Positions 8,497 through 16,480 of a stretch of DNA of 64,000 nucleotides are shown piece after piece (position 1 is the first letter of the stretch; each line of letters begins with the position of its first letter). The translations under genes and the position numbers were made by a program. The stretch lies in NCBI RefSeq assembly GCF_000337775.1, contig NZ_AOLQ01000009.1, forward strand, positions 1 to 64,000. The letters run 5' to 3'. Below the pieces are notes generated by a model. That model had not been told where the DNA came from and searched no databases. It saw nothing but the letters and a program-made list of their open reading frames with translations. This stretch comes from Haloarcula vallismortis ATCC 29715. Lineage in GTDB: Archaea; Halobacteriota; Halobacteria; Halobacteriales; Haloarculaceae.

Positions 8497-9123
8497 TTAA
8501 GTATTCCGCTTGGTGAGAACGTCCGCTATCTCGACGTATTTTGCCCTCGCCCGGTCCGATTCCAGCGGCTTCGACACTGACGGAACGTGAATCGTTTCCG
8601 GGCAGCACAGCAGGGTCGATGGGTCTACGGACCTGTCACTGCCGACGAGGACGGTGAGGACGGGCGGTGCATCGAGCGCACGGGCCATCGCTGCGGTCTT
8701 TGCTGTGTCGGTGAGGCTCTGACGGGTCGGCAAACTCACGAGTACTGTCCTGTCAGCCGCCCGAAGCGGGCGGGCAACGTCCGGCCCAGCGCCGGCTGGG
8801 CAGTCGAGCACCACGGGGCGATCAGGCCGGGTCAGTCTGCCGATGGCACTGTCGACAGCGGCTTCGGTTGCATCCTGACAGGTGAGTACGTCGACGTTCT
8901 CGACGGCCGTGGCGTGCCTGGCGACCGCGGTCGGCGCAGCCGAGGCCGTGATATCTGCGATTCCGGGTGTCGGATCGACGCCGGCCCGACGGTGGAGGTT
9001 CGGCATATCGCGGTCGGTGTCCACGACCAGCGACCGTCTGATCGGCGTTCCCAGTGCTTGGCCGACTCCGAGGGCGATGGTCGTTTTGCCACAGCCACCC
9101 TTGCCGCCAGCGATTGCGAGCAT
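8497..9123 (-). CDS. MinD/ParA-family P-loop ATPase
   Basis: A 208-residue protein beginning MLAIAGGKGGCGKTTIALG, the deviant Walker A motif (KGGxGKTT) of the MinD/ParA/Mrp class. It has a VVDTDRDMPNLH strand and a DCPAGAGPDV switch. These ATPases dimerise on ATP and position proteins or plasmids. The C-terminus has no clear amphipathic membrane-targeting helix, unlike bacterial MinD. Start choice: ATG 9123 begins exactly at the fold; an ATG at 9177 would add 18 residues with no recognisable feature. It lies directly upstream of the KaiC-like gene. A minus-strand TATAAAAG box at about 9233-9240 may drive the pair. Confidence 0.82.
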   Translation of the reverse strand: MLAIAGGKGGCGKTTIALGVGQALGTPIRRSLVVDTDRDMPNLHRRAGVDPTPGIADITASAAPTAVARHATAVENVDVLTCQDATEAAVDSAIGRLTRPDRPVVLDCPAGAGPDVARPLRAADRTVLVSLPTRQSLTDTAKTAAMARALDAPPVLTVLVGSDRSVDPSTLLCCPETIHVPSVSKPLESDRARAKYVEIADVLTKRNT

Positions 9124-9382
9124 ACCGAGGGTGGGCTGTCTATGTGTCTTGAACCCTTGCACTGGGGTCGGAAACATTGGCAACCGGACTGGGCTGGAAA
9201 GGCTTACTTACGTCGGTTGGCCGTTGCCTACTTTTATACGGTCGTTATATGCTCCCCTCCCTGTCCGTAGCCAGTCTGTTCTTCCGCTGGCGCTGGTCCC
9301 GACAGTCGACCGGTTTGAGTCCGCTCCAAACGACGCTTGCTAGTGTGTGTGTAACGATAACGAGGACACCACTACTGGGCAT

Positions 9383-10315
9383 ATGGGCAGTGGACCAAAC
9401 ACGGCCTTTCAGTTATACAGTACCCGCACCCTGTCCGAACCGCTCCCCGAAATCGTCCGCCGTGTCGGCGCTGCAGGCTACGACGGGGTCGAATTCGCAT
9501 ATCGGTTCCACGAGGAATCTTCCAGAGACATCGCAACAGCACTTGACGACGCTGATCTCGAACCGGTCGCCGTCCACGCCGCCCTTCCTGAGATTGAGGC
9601 TGCCCTGAACGGAGAGTCAGACCTGCTGGCCCGGTGTCGAACAGTGGGGTGTGACACTGTTGTCGTTCCACATCTCCCGCTGTCTGAGCTTTGGACCCGG
9701 GGCGATATCCGTTCGCTCTCCTCCCGGCTCCGGGACGCAGCGGCCGACCTCGAAGACTGGGACATCCAGCTCGGATACCACACAGGCCGCCGGGCGTTCC
9801 GTCCATTCCTTCCGGACGGGGTAGGCACGATCATCGAGGAGACGCCGGTACCCGCAGCCGTCGGGCGGTACGCACACCGGTTACTGACCGAACGCTGGCC
9901 GACCGAGCCGACGACGATACCGAACGAGACCCCAATGTGGAACCTCGTCGCTCGGACCACCCCGACGGAGCTTACGTTCGAACCGGAGGTCGCAGAGATT
10001 CGCGAAGCCGGCTACGACCCGACCGCTATCTTCTCGCTGTGTAGCGACCGCATCCAGATGGTGCACCTCCGCGATGTGAACCCTACTGGGCCGTTCCGGG
10101 GCTACGAGGACGTTCCCCATGGCGAGGGCCTCGTGGACATGGATGCGGTCGTCGACGCCGCGACTGACGCCGGCGTCGACTGGGTGATCTACGAGAACGA
10201 ACTCGACGGCGACCCGGAGGCGAAGATTACTCACGGGGCGACCACGCTTGCGCGCCTGCTCGATGAGCGCGAACCATCCCGAATCCCGACACGGATGCCC
10301 GCTACGAGTTCGTGA
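9383..10315 (+). CDS. Sugar phosphate isomerase/epimerase-like TIM barrel (xylose isomerase-like, AP endonuclease 2 superfamily)
   Basis: A 310-residue protein. The pattern is that of the xylose isomerase-like TIM barrel: RRVGAAGYDGVEFAY early, VVVPHLP mid-chain, HLRDVN followed by PHGEGLVDMDAVV, and the final acidic strand VIYENE. The Glu and His residues on these strands are the expected divalent-metal ligands. Substrate cannot be told from sequence. The start at ATG 9383 (MGSGPNTAFQLY) is preferred over a GTG at 9347. It precedes an FG-GAP protein by ~60 bases and may share a carbohydrate-related role with it, though that gene has its own TATA box. Confidence 0.75.
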   Translation: MGSGPNTAFQLYSTRTLSEPLPEIVRRVGAAGYDGVEFAYRFHEESSRDIATALDDADLEPVAVHAALPEIEAALNGESDLLARCRTVGCDTVVVPHLPLSELWTRGDIRSLSSRLRDAAADLEDWDIQLGYHTGRRAFRPFLPDGVGTIIEETPVPAAVGRYAHRLLTERWPTEPTTIPNETPMWNLVARTTPTELTFEPEVAEIREAGYDPTAIFSLCSDRIQMVHLRDVNPTGPFRGYEDVPHGEGLVDMDAVVDAATDAGVDWVIYENELDGDPEAKITHGATTLARLLDEREPSRIPTRMPATSS

Positions 10316-10375
10316 CCGCTATCGGCCGGTGTTAGCCCGGCTATAACAATACCGGTGTACCCGAACGGCTGGGAC

Positions 10376-11512
10376 ATGAACCTCCACCACGAGCGCATCG
10401 AAGCCTCGCCGCCGGCGAACACAATGAGCTTCTGTCTCACAACTGATCTCACGGGGAACGGCCGGCCGGACATCATCGTCGGAGCGCTCGGCGATAAACA
10501 CGTGGTCAATCTCCCGCTCGTCGACAAGTCGGTCGACTTGTTGTCTGTGTTCGGCATGGGGCCGCTGGCCCGCTGGCTCCAGACGAACGTGTTCTGGTAC
10601 GAGAACCCGGGCTGGGAGCGCCACGACGTTGCCAGCGCGCCAGAGCTCTCCGTCGGGGGCTCGCTCGGCGACATAACAGGGAACGGCCGCCCGGACATGG
10701 TCGCCGGCCAGAACATCCACCAGCACAAGCTGTGGTGGTTCGAGATTCCGGACGACCCGCGCCAGCAGTGGACGCGCCGGCTCATCACCGACGACTTCGA
10801 GAAGTATCACGATACCGCCGTAGCGGACGTAGACGGCGACGGACAGAACGAGGTCGTCGGACTGTCTCAGGAGTCCCAAACCGTCTTCTACTACGATATT
10901 CCCGATGACCCAACGCGAGAACCGTGGCCGGTGACGAACCGCCACATCATCGCCGAAGACCTCGACGTCGAGGGCGTCGCAGTCGAGGATGTCGACGGGG
11001 ACGGTGCAGTCGAGCTCGTTGCCGGCCCGAACATCTTCCACCGGACGGACGACGGCTGGGACCGGGAGCAGGTCGCCGAAGGCTGGCAGTGTACCCGCGT
11101 CGCTATCGAGGACATCGACGGCGACGGCGATCAGGAGATAATTCTGGTCGAGGGTGACGAACCGTATCTCGACGACCGGCCGGCCCGACTGGGTGTGTTC
11201 GACCCGCCCGAGTGGAACCTGACGCTGTTGCACGACGACCTCTCGAACCCGCACAGTCTCGATGTGGCGGACTTCGACGGCGACGGTAATCCTGATATCT
11301 TCGTCGCGGAAATGGGCCTTGAGGAGGGACACGAACCGCGACAGTTCGTGTTCCACAACGACGGCGCGGGGAACTTCAAGCAGAAAGAACTGGGCATCGG
11401 CATTCCCACCCACGAGGCGAAGGTCGTCGACCTCGACGGAGACGGCGTTCCTGATATCGTCGGCAAGGCATACACCGAGCCACGCGTCGATGTCTGGCAG
11501 AGCAATCCCTGA
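10376..11512 (+). CDS. FG-GAP/VCBS repeat beta-propeller protein without signal peptide
   Basis: A 378-residue protein made of repeated calcium-loop units: DLTGNGRPD, DITGNGRPD, DVDGDGQNE, DVDGDGAVE, DIDGDGDQE, DFDGDGNPD and DLDGDGVPD, spaced roughly 40-60 residues apart. This is a typical seven-blade integrin-like propeller with Asp-rich metal loops. Family members are usually secreted or membrane-attached. Here the chain starts directly (MNLHHERIEAS) with neither Sec nor Tat signal, implying cytosolic location. The ATG at 10376 lies ~33 nt after a CTATAAC box at 10341, supporting a leaderless start over the GTG at 10355. Function unknown. Confidence 0.8.
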   Translation: MNLHHERIEASPPANTMSFCLTTDLTGNGRPDIIVGALGDKHVVNLPLVDKSVDLLSVFGMGPLARWLQTNVFWYENPGWERHDVASAPELSVGGSLGDITGNGRPDMVAGQNIHQHKLWWFEIPDDPRQQWTRRLITDDFEKYHDTAVADVDGDGQNEVVGLSQESQTVFYYDIPDDPTREPWPVTNRHIIAEDLDVEGVAVEDVDGDGAVELVAGPNIFHRTDDGWDREQVAEGWQCTRVAIEDIDGDGDQEIILVEGDEPYLDDRPARLGVFDPPEWNLTLLHDDLSNPHSLDVADFDGDGNPDIFVAEMGLEEGHEPRQFVFHNDGAGNFKQKELGIGIPTHEAKVVDLDGDGVPDIVGKAYTEPRVDVWQSNP

Positions 11513-11660
11513 CCCGAACAGCTACTTCGGTCGCTAGCCTTCCTGCCCTCGGTTTCGGAGTCAGTGTCGACGCTCTCGAGGCCGAACCTGATGATGTAAG
11601 CGACCGTTCAATTCCCGTGTCGGGGGATTCAAGACCGTCCGGAGCGCGGTACCGAGTGAA

Positions 11661-12575
11661 ATGCGGCACGACCACATCATCAGCGCGAAACAACTCTCGC
11701 GGGGCGACATCGAGACGGTGCTCGACCACGCGGCTGACATCGCGGCTGACCCGGGGGCGTTCGCGAACCGGCATAGCGACACCTTGCTCGGGCTCCTCTT
11801 TTTCGAGCCGAGTACCCGGACGAAGATGAGCTTCACAACGGCGATGAAACGCCTCGGCGGCGACATCGTCGACATGGGCTCTGTCGAGTCCTCGAGCGTG
11901 AAGAAAGGTGAGTCACTGGCCGACACCGTCCGCGTCGTCGAGGGCTACACCGACACGCTCGTACTCCGGCATCCCATGGAGGGGTCCGCGAAGATGGCGA
12001 GCGAGTTCGTCGACGTGCCACTCGTCAACGCCGGCGACGGAGCCGGCCAGCACCCAACACAGACGCTACTCGACCTCTACACGATCCGTGAGAACGCGGG
12101 CTTTGAGGACCTGACCATCGGCATCATGGGCGACCTGAAGTACGGCCGAACCGTCCACTCGCTGGCCCACGCGCTCACGACCGTCGACGCCCGACAGCAC
12201 TTCATCAGTCCCGAATCGCTCCAGCTCCCACGCTCGGTCCGCTACGACCTCCACGAGGCCGGTGCGGGCATCCGTGAGCACACCGACCTCGACGAGATTC
12301 TGCCCGACCTGGACGTGCTCTACGTGACACGCATTCAGGCAGAGCGGTTCCCCGACGAGAGCGAGTACCGCGAAGTCGCGGGCCAGTACCAGATCGATGC
12401 CGACACGCTTGCGGCGGCCAAGGACGACCTGACCGTGATGCACCCGCTCCCGCGCGTCGACGAGATCGCTCACGATGTCGACGAGACCACCCATGCACAG
12501 TACTTCCAGCAGGCCCACAACGGCGTCCCGGTACGGATGGCTTTGCTCGACCTGATGCTCGGAGGCGACCAATGA
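11661..12575 (+). CDS. pyrB: Aspartate carbamoyltransferase, catalytic chain
   Basis: A 304-residue enzyme of pyrimidine synthesis that condenses carbamoyl phosphate with aspartate. The carbamoyl-phosphate loop [12 protein letters not shown], the [12 protein letters not shown] segment, the mobile-loop region and the terminal [15 protein letters not shown] are all present. Length matches the family. The stop overlaps the start of pyrI by four bases (ATGA), so both chains are translated from one mRNA to form the regulated holoenzyme. Confidence 0.97.
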   Translation: MRHDHIISAKQLSRGDIETVLDHAADIAADPGAFANRHSDTLLGLLFFEPSTRTKMSFTTAMKRLGGDIVDMGSVESSSVKKGESLADTVRVVEGYTDTLVLRHPMEGSAKMASEFVDVPLVNAGDGAGQHPTQTLLDLYTIRENAGFEDLTIGIMGDLKYGRTVHSLAHALTTVDARQHFISPESLQLPRSVRYDLHEAGAGIREHTDLDEILPDLDVLYVTRIQAERFPDESEYREVAGQYQIDADTLAAAKDDLTVMHPLPRVDEIAHDVDETTHAQYFQQAHNGVPVRMALLDLMLGGDQ

Positions 12576-13039
12576 GCGACAACGACCAGCAACTCCGCGT
12601 CTCGAAGATTCGCAACGGCACCGTCATCGACCACATCACGGGCGGCCAGGCGCTGAACGTCCTGGCGATTCTCGGCATCGACGGCACCAGCGGTGACTCC
12701 GTCTCAGTCGCAATGAACATGCCCTCAGACCGTCTGGGTCACAAGGACGTGGTCAAAGTCGAGGGCCGGGAACTCTCTCAGGACGAGGTTGACGTGCTCT
12801 CGCTCATCGCTCCCGCGGCGACGATCAACATCATCCGTGACTACGATGTCGTCGAGAAGCGCCGTGTCGAGCGGCCGTCGGTCGTCGAAGGCGTCCTCGA
12901 ATGCCCGAATCACAACTGCATCACGACCGAGGCAGAACCCGTCGACTCGCGCTTTGCCGTCGGCGACGACGGCGTCCGCTGTGAGTACTGCGATACGATC
13001 ATCCGCGACGACCTGCCGGCACACATCCTCGCAGAGTAA
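12572..13039 (+). CDS. pyrI: Aspartate carbamoyltransferase, regulatory chain
   Basis: A 155-residue regulatory subunit. The N-terminal nucleotide-binding domain ([22 protein letters not shown] onward, about 1-100) senses CTP/ATP. The C-terminal zinc domain carries CPNHNC and CEYC, the four zinc ligands that bind the catalytic trimers. Its start overlaps the pyrB stop. Length and motifs are typical. Confidence 0.96.
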   Translation: MSDNDQQLRVSKIRNGTVIDHITGGQALNVLAILGIDGTSGDSVSVAMNMPSDRLGHKDVVKVEGRELSQDEVDVLSLIAPAATINIIRDYDVVEKRRVERPSVVEGVLECPNHNCITTEAEPVDSRFAVGDDGVRCEYCDTIIRDDLPAHILAE

Positions 13040-13060
13040 GCCGACCCTGCCGCCGTCTGG

Positions 13061-13927
13061 CTACTGCAGCCAGATGCTCGCAAACGAGTCAAAGTAGTCT
13101 TCGCCAGTATCGACCAGCACGTGGTCCGCACCCAGCGCAGTCACGCGATTTGAAACCGAGTCGACATGGGCGTCGAGCCGCGACTGATACGTTTCGGCCA
13201 GTGAGCCGCTGAAATACGACCGGCGCGTCTCGTCGCTCTCGGGGTCGGTAAACAGCACGTCGCCGACGACGCCGGGGTCCCGTTCCGCTGGGGCGACCAC
13301 GCGGACCAGCAGCACGTCGGCATCGTTACGTACGAGCGCGGCGACGCCGGATTCGAGTTCCTCCGGCTCGGTCAGACAGTCGCTGAACACGACGACGAGT
13401 GAGCGTGAGCGGATGCGTTCGGCGTACGCCTCTAGCGCGGATTCGAAATCGGCTGTCCCCTCGAGTGTCACCTCGTTCAACTGGTCGATAAGCGAGAGTA
13501 TCTCGCCGCGGTTCGACTGGCCAGTGTCGATGCGCTCGACTCGGTCACGGAACGTACAGAACTGGAAGTCGTTGTTCTCCTCTGCGGTGAGGTAGGCGAA
13601 GCCGAGCCCGAGCTTGGCGGCGTACTCGAACTTGTGACTTGTTGCGTCGCCGAAATCCATTGACGCGCTCGTGTCGACGAGCAGGTGGACGGTCAGGCTC
13701 CGCTCCTCCTCGTACTGCTTGATGAAGTACTCTTCAGTCCGGGCGAACAGCTTCCAGTCGATCCGTCGGGTGTCGTCGCCCGGCGAGTAGCGGCGGTAGT
13801 CGCTGAAGGTGAGCCCTTCGCCGACACGAGGGGACTCCTGATCGCCCTGCCGAATCGAGGTGGTCTGACGGTTCAAGGCGGCGGTAAACCGGCCAAGTTC
13901 GTCCAGGAAGTCCGGCTCGATAGTCAT
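13061..13927 (-). CDS. DUF58 protein with vWA-like domain
   Basis: A 288-residue soluble protein. The DUF58 core motif is present (SDYRRYSPGDDTRRIDWKLF). It is followed by a von Willebrand A-like domain with an intact MIDAS start, LLVDTSASMDFGD (DxSxS). DUF58 proteins are the usual partner of MoxR ATPases and are thought to be clients or adaptors in assembling or activating membrane complexes. Last gene of a six-gene minus-strand operon; its start overlaps the MoxR stop by four bases. Confidence 0.88.
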   Translation of the reverse strand: MTIEPDFLDELGRFTAALNRQTTSIRQGDQESPRVGEGLTFSDYRRYSPGDDTRRIDWKLFARTEEYFIKQYEEERSLTVHLLVDTSASMDFGDATSHKFEYAAKLGLGFAYLTAEENNDFQFCTFRDRVERIDTGQSNRGEILSLIDQLNEVTLEGTADFESALEAYAERIRSRSLVVVFSDCLTEPEELESGVAALVRNDADVLLVRVVAPAERDPGVVGDVLFTDPESDETRRSYFSGSLAETYQSRLDAHVDSVSNRVTALGADHVLVDTGEDYFDSFASIWLQ

Positions 13928-14865
13928 TCCAGCAGGGCCGCGATGAGGTCGTCTGCCGTCCGGCCCGCCCGCTCGGCCCGGAAGTCCACGATAATCCGGT
14001 GGCGGAGGACGGGCGCGGCCAGTGCTTCGATATCTGCGCCGGTGACGTGTGACCGGCCCTGAAGGAAGGCCCGCGCTTTCGCCGTCTGGACAAGCGCCAT
14101 GCTCGCTCGCGGGCTGGCCCCGAACTCGATGTCGTCGGCCTCGCGGGTCCGTCGAACGAGCTGGACCGCTCGGTCGCGCAGGTCGTCGGCAATAGGCATC
14201 TCGCGGACTAGCTGCTGTATCTCCTGTATCTCCGAGCGGGTCAGCGAGCGCTTGACAGGCACCTGTTTCTTCCCGGCGGTGTACATGTCAACAATAGTCC
14301 GCTCCTCCTCGTAGTCGGGGTAATCGACCAGCAGCTTCAGCATGAAACGGTCGGTCTGTGCCTCCGGAAGCGCGTAGGTTCCGGACTGGTCGATGGGGTT
14401 CTGGGTGGCCAGGATAAAGAACGGCCGCGGCAGTTCGTAGGTCTCGCCAGCGGCGGTCACCTGCTTCTCCTGCATCGCTTCCAGCAGGGCGGCCTGTGTC
14501 TTCGGCGTCGCCCGGTTGATCTCGTCGGCCAGCACCACGTTGGCGAACACCGGCCCTTTCTCGAAAACAAACTCACGACCGCTGTCGGTCTCGCGGATAA
14601 TCTCGGTCCCCGTGATGTCTGAGGGCATCAGGTCCGGGGTGTTCTGGATCCGGGAGAACTGGAGATCGGTCACCTCTGCGACGGTCCGGACCATCGTTGT
14701 CTTCCCCAGTCCGGGGTTCGATTCGAGCAGGGCGTTGCCGTCGGCCAGGATGCAGATGAGCAGTTGCTCCAGTACCTCCTCCTGGCCGACGATTCGCGTG
14801 CTGATCTGTTCACGTGCGTTCGCGATCTTCTGCTGTAGTTCGTCGATGTCTTGCTCTGGGCTCAT
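13924..14865 (-). CDS. MoxR-family AAA+ ATPase
   Basis: A 313-residue AAA+ ATPase with Walker A GLGKTT (in ALLESNPGLGKTTMVRTV), Walker B VVLADEINRATPKTQAALLEAMQEKQVT and sensor ATQNPIDQSGTYALPEAQ, all canonical for MoxR. MoxR proteins act as chaperones for vWA-containing partners, for example in methanol dehydrogenase activation or stress and cell-envelope functions. Four-base overlaps with both neighbours (DUF58 downstream, the three-TM protein upstream) show tight co-translation. Confidence 0.93.
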   Translation of the reverse strand: MSPEQDIDELQQKIANAREQISTRIVGQEEVLEQLLICILADGNALLESNPGLGKTTMVRTVAEVTDLQFSRIQNTPDLMPSDITGTEIIRETDSGREFVFEKGPVFANVVLADEINRATPKTQAALLEAMQEKQVTAAGETYELPRPFFILATQNPIDQSGTYALPEAQTDRFMLKLLVDYPDYEEERTIVDMYTAGKKQVPVKRSLTRSEIQEIQQLVREMPIADDLRDRAVQLVRRTREADDIEFGASPRASMALVQTAKARAFLQGRSHVTGADIEALAAPVLRHRIIVDFRAERAGRTADDLIAALLE

Positions 14866-15818
14866 GGGTCGGTATCCTCGTCGTCTGTGTCCTGATCTCG
14901 TATCCTGAGATTGTACTCGCGGATGAGGTCCGCGTCTTCGATGTCTTCTTGGCCGGCAAATCCGGCCTGCTGGCTGTCGACCGTGCCACCGCCGCTTCCC
15001 GGCTCCCCGATGTCCGGCGACGATGGGAACGACTGCTCTCGGTCGATTTCCTCGTCGCCGCCCGTCGAATCGATCTCGGCGGTGAGGTTCTCATCGCCGG
15101 CCTGTACGTCCTCGCTGTCGCCGAGTATCGCATCGCCGTCTTCGAGTCCTTCGTACTGACTGGGCCGCTCGCTCGGTGACTCCGTCTCTACTGGGTCCCG
15201 GTCGAGGAGAGCGATATCGACGACAGCCACCTGTACCGTCGCCAGGCTCAGCAGCACGATGACGACGAGGGTCCCGAGCAGGCGTCGGCTGTCGACGAGT
15301 GCGACGCTCGAACTCTGTTTCAGGCTGTCGAGGACGTCTTCGTAAAGCCGGGCGGCCATCCGCGTCTCGGCCCCGTCTGCGACCGCATCCCGCGCCGTCC
15401 GGAGCGCGTCGGTGACGTTCGCGTTTGCCGCCTCGAACTGCTCGACGAGCGGCTGCCGGACCCGGTACAGATACTCGCCGAGGAACCAGACCAGTCCGAC
15501 GGCGATGCCGACGACTGCGCCCGTCGGGAAGGATAGCCCCGATATCGAGCGACCGACAGCCGCCCCGACCGGGTCCGTCACCGCCGCGGGAACCGACACC
15601 TGTGTCGGGAGTTCAGTCGGCGAGAGGACAGTCAGGAAGATATTCACCAGGAGAAAGAGCAGCACCGCGTCGACAATGGCGTAGATGAACGCCGCCTTCT
15701 TGCCCTCGCGTCTGACCTCGGCGATGGCGTCGGCCATGCGCTTGCGTGCCTGTGCCCGTTCAGCTGCAGGCGCGTCTTCCCCGTCGGTTTCTCCGTTGTT
15801 CGTGTCTTGCTCGTCCAT
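14862..15818 (-). CDS. Three-TM membrane protein of the MoxR/vWA operon, acidic tail
   Basis: A 318-residue protein of unknown family. A charged N-terminus (1-40) is followed by membrane segments at about 43-65, 100-118 and 180-205. The loop between the last two is a ~60-residue Ala/Glu/Arg-rich region that may form a helical hairpin. The C-terminal ~110 residues are low-complexity and acidic, ending RIRDQDTDDEDTDP. It lies between the coiled-coil gene (one-base overlap) and moxR (four-base overlap), where other organisms sometimes have small Bat-type membrane proteins. Probably a structural part of the same complex. Confidence 0.75.
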   Translation of the reverse strand: MDEQDTNNGETDGEDAPAAERAQARKRMADAIAEVRREGKKAAFIYAIVDAVLLFLLVNIFLTVLSPTELPTQVSVPAAVTDPVGAAVGRSISGLSFPTGAVVGIAVGLVWFLGEYLYRVRQPLVEQFEAANANVTDALRTARDAVADGAETRMAARLYEDVLDSLKQSSSVALVDSRRLLGTLVVIVLLSLATVQVAVVDIALLDRDPVETESPSERPSQYEGLEDGDAILGDSEDVQAGDENLTAEIDSTGGDEEIDREQSFPSSPDIGEPGSGGGTVDSQQAGFAGQEDIEDADLIREYNLRIRDQDTDDEDTDP

Positions 15819-16480
15819 CAGTAGTCCCCACAGGTGGGTTTGTCAGTGTTCTCCGGCTGGCTACAGAGCGTCTCGATATCGTCTCTCAGCTCTTGATTCT
15901 CGTCTTCCAGGTCCTCGATATCGCTTTCGAGCGTACTTATTCGTGATTCCAGACTGTCGATATCGTCTTGCAGGTCGGACACCTGGTCCTCCAATTCCTC
16001 ACGCTTGTCCTCGAGCTCCTCGTTTTCGCTCTCTAGGTCGTCGATTGTCGACTCGAGGTCATCGACTTCGTTTTCGAGCGTGTCGCGCTCGTCTTGCAGG
16101 TCATCGACTGTCCCTTCCAGTTCTTCGACGCGGTCCTCGCTCTCGCGGAGCGACTGCCGGGTCTCTGCTAACTGGCTCTCCGTGGCGTTCAACTGCTCTT
16201 CTGTCTGGTTCAGGTTGGTCGCGACCTGATCGACGTCCTCCGACCGCGTCTCCAGCTGGTCTTCGAGTTCGCTGACGCGGCTCCGGGTAGATTCCAGTTC
16301 GTTCCTGGTGGTGTCCAGATTGTCACGGAGTTCGGCGTTCTGCTGGCGGAGCTCCTGATTCTGCGACCGCAGTTCGCTCGCGGAGTCCTGATACAGCACC
16401 GTCGTTCCGCCGGTGCCAACCATCGAGAGGACGACGAACAGTACGAGTCCGAGGTTGATACGGCGACCGATTGCGCTCAC
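15818..16480 (-). CDS. Membrane-anchored long coiled-coil protein
   Basis: A 220-residue protein with one N-terminal hydrophobic segment (about 8-28) and an almost uninterrupted heptad-pattern coiled coil (about 33-203) rich in Glu, Leu, Asp, Gln and Ser. The C-terminus has two cysteines 11 residues apart (Cys206, Cys217), the only ones in the chain. Cysteines are rare in haloarchaeal extracellular proteins, so a disulfide or metal site is possible. The topology suggests a stalk anchored in the membrane, probably outside the cell. It overlaps the large vWA gene by four bases. Generic coiled-coil similarity gives no function. Confidence 0.75.
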   Translation of the reverse strand: MSAIGRRINLGLVLFVVLSMVGTGGTTVLYQDSASELRSQNQELRQQNAELRDNLDTTRNELESTRSRVSELEDQLETRSEDVDQVATNLNQTEEQLNATESQLAETRQSLRESEDRVEELEGTVDDLQDERDTLENEVDDLESTIDDLESENEELEDKREELEDQVSDLQDDIDSLESRISTLESDIEDLEDENQELRDDIETLCSQPENTDKPTCGDY

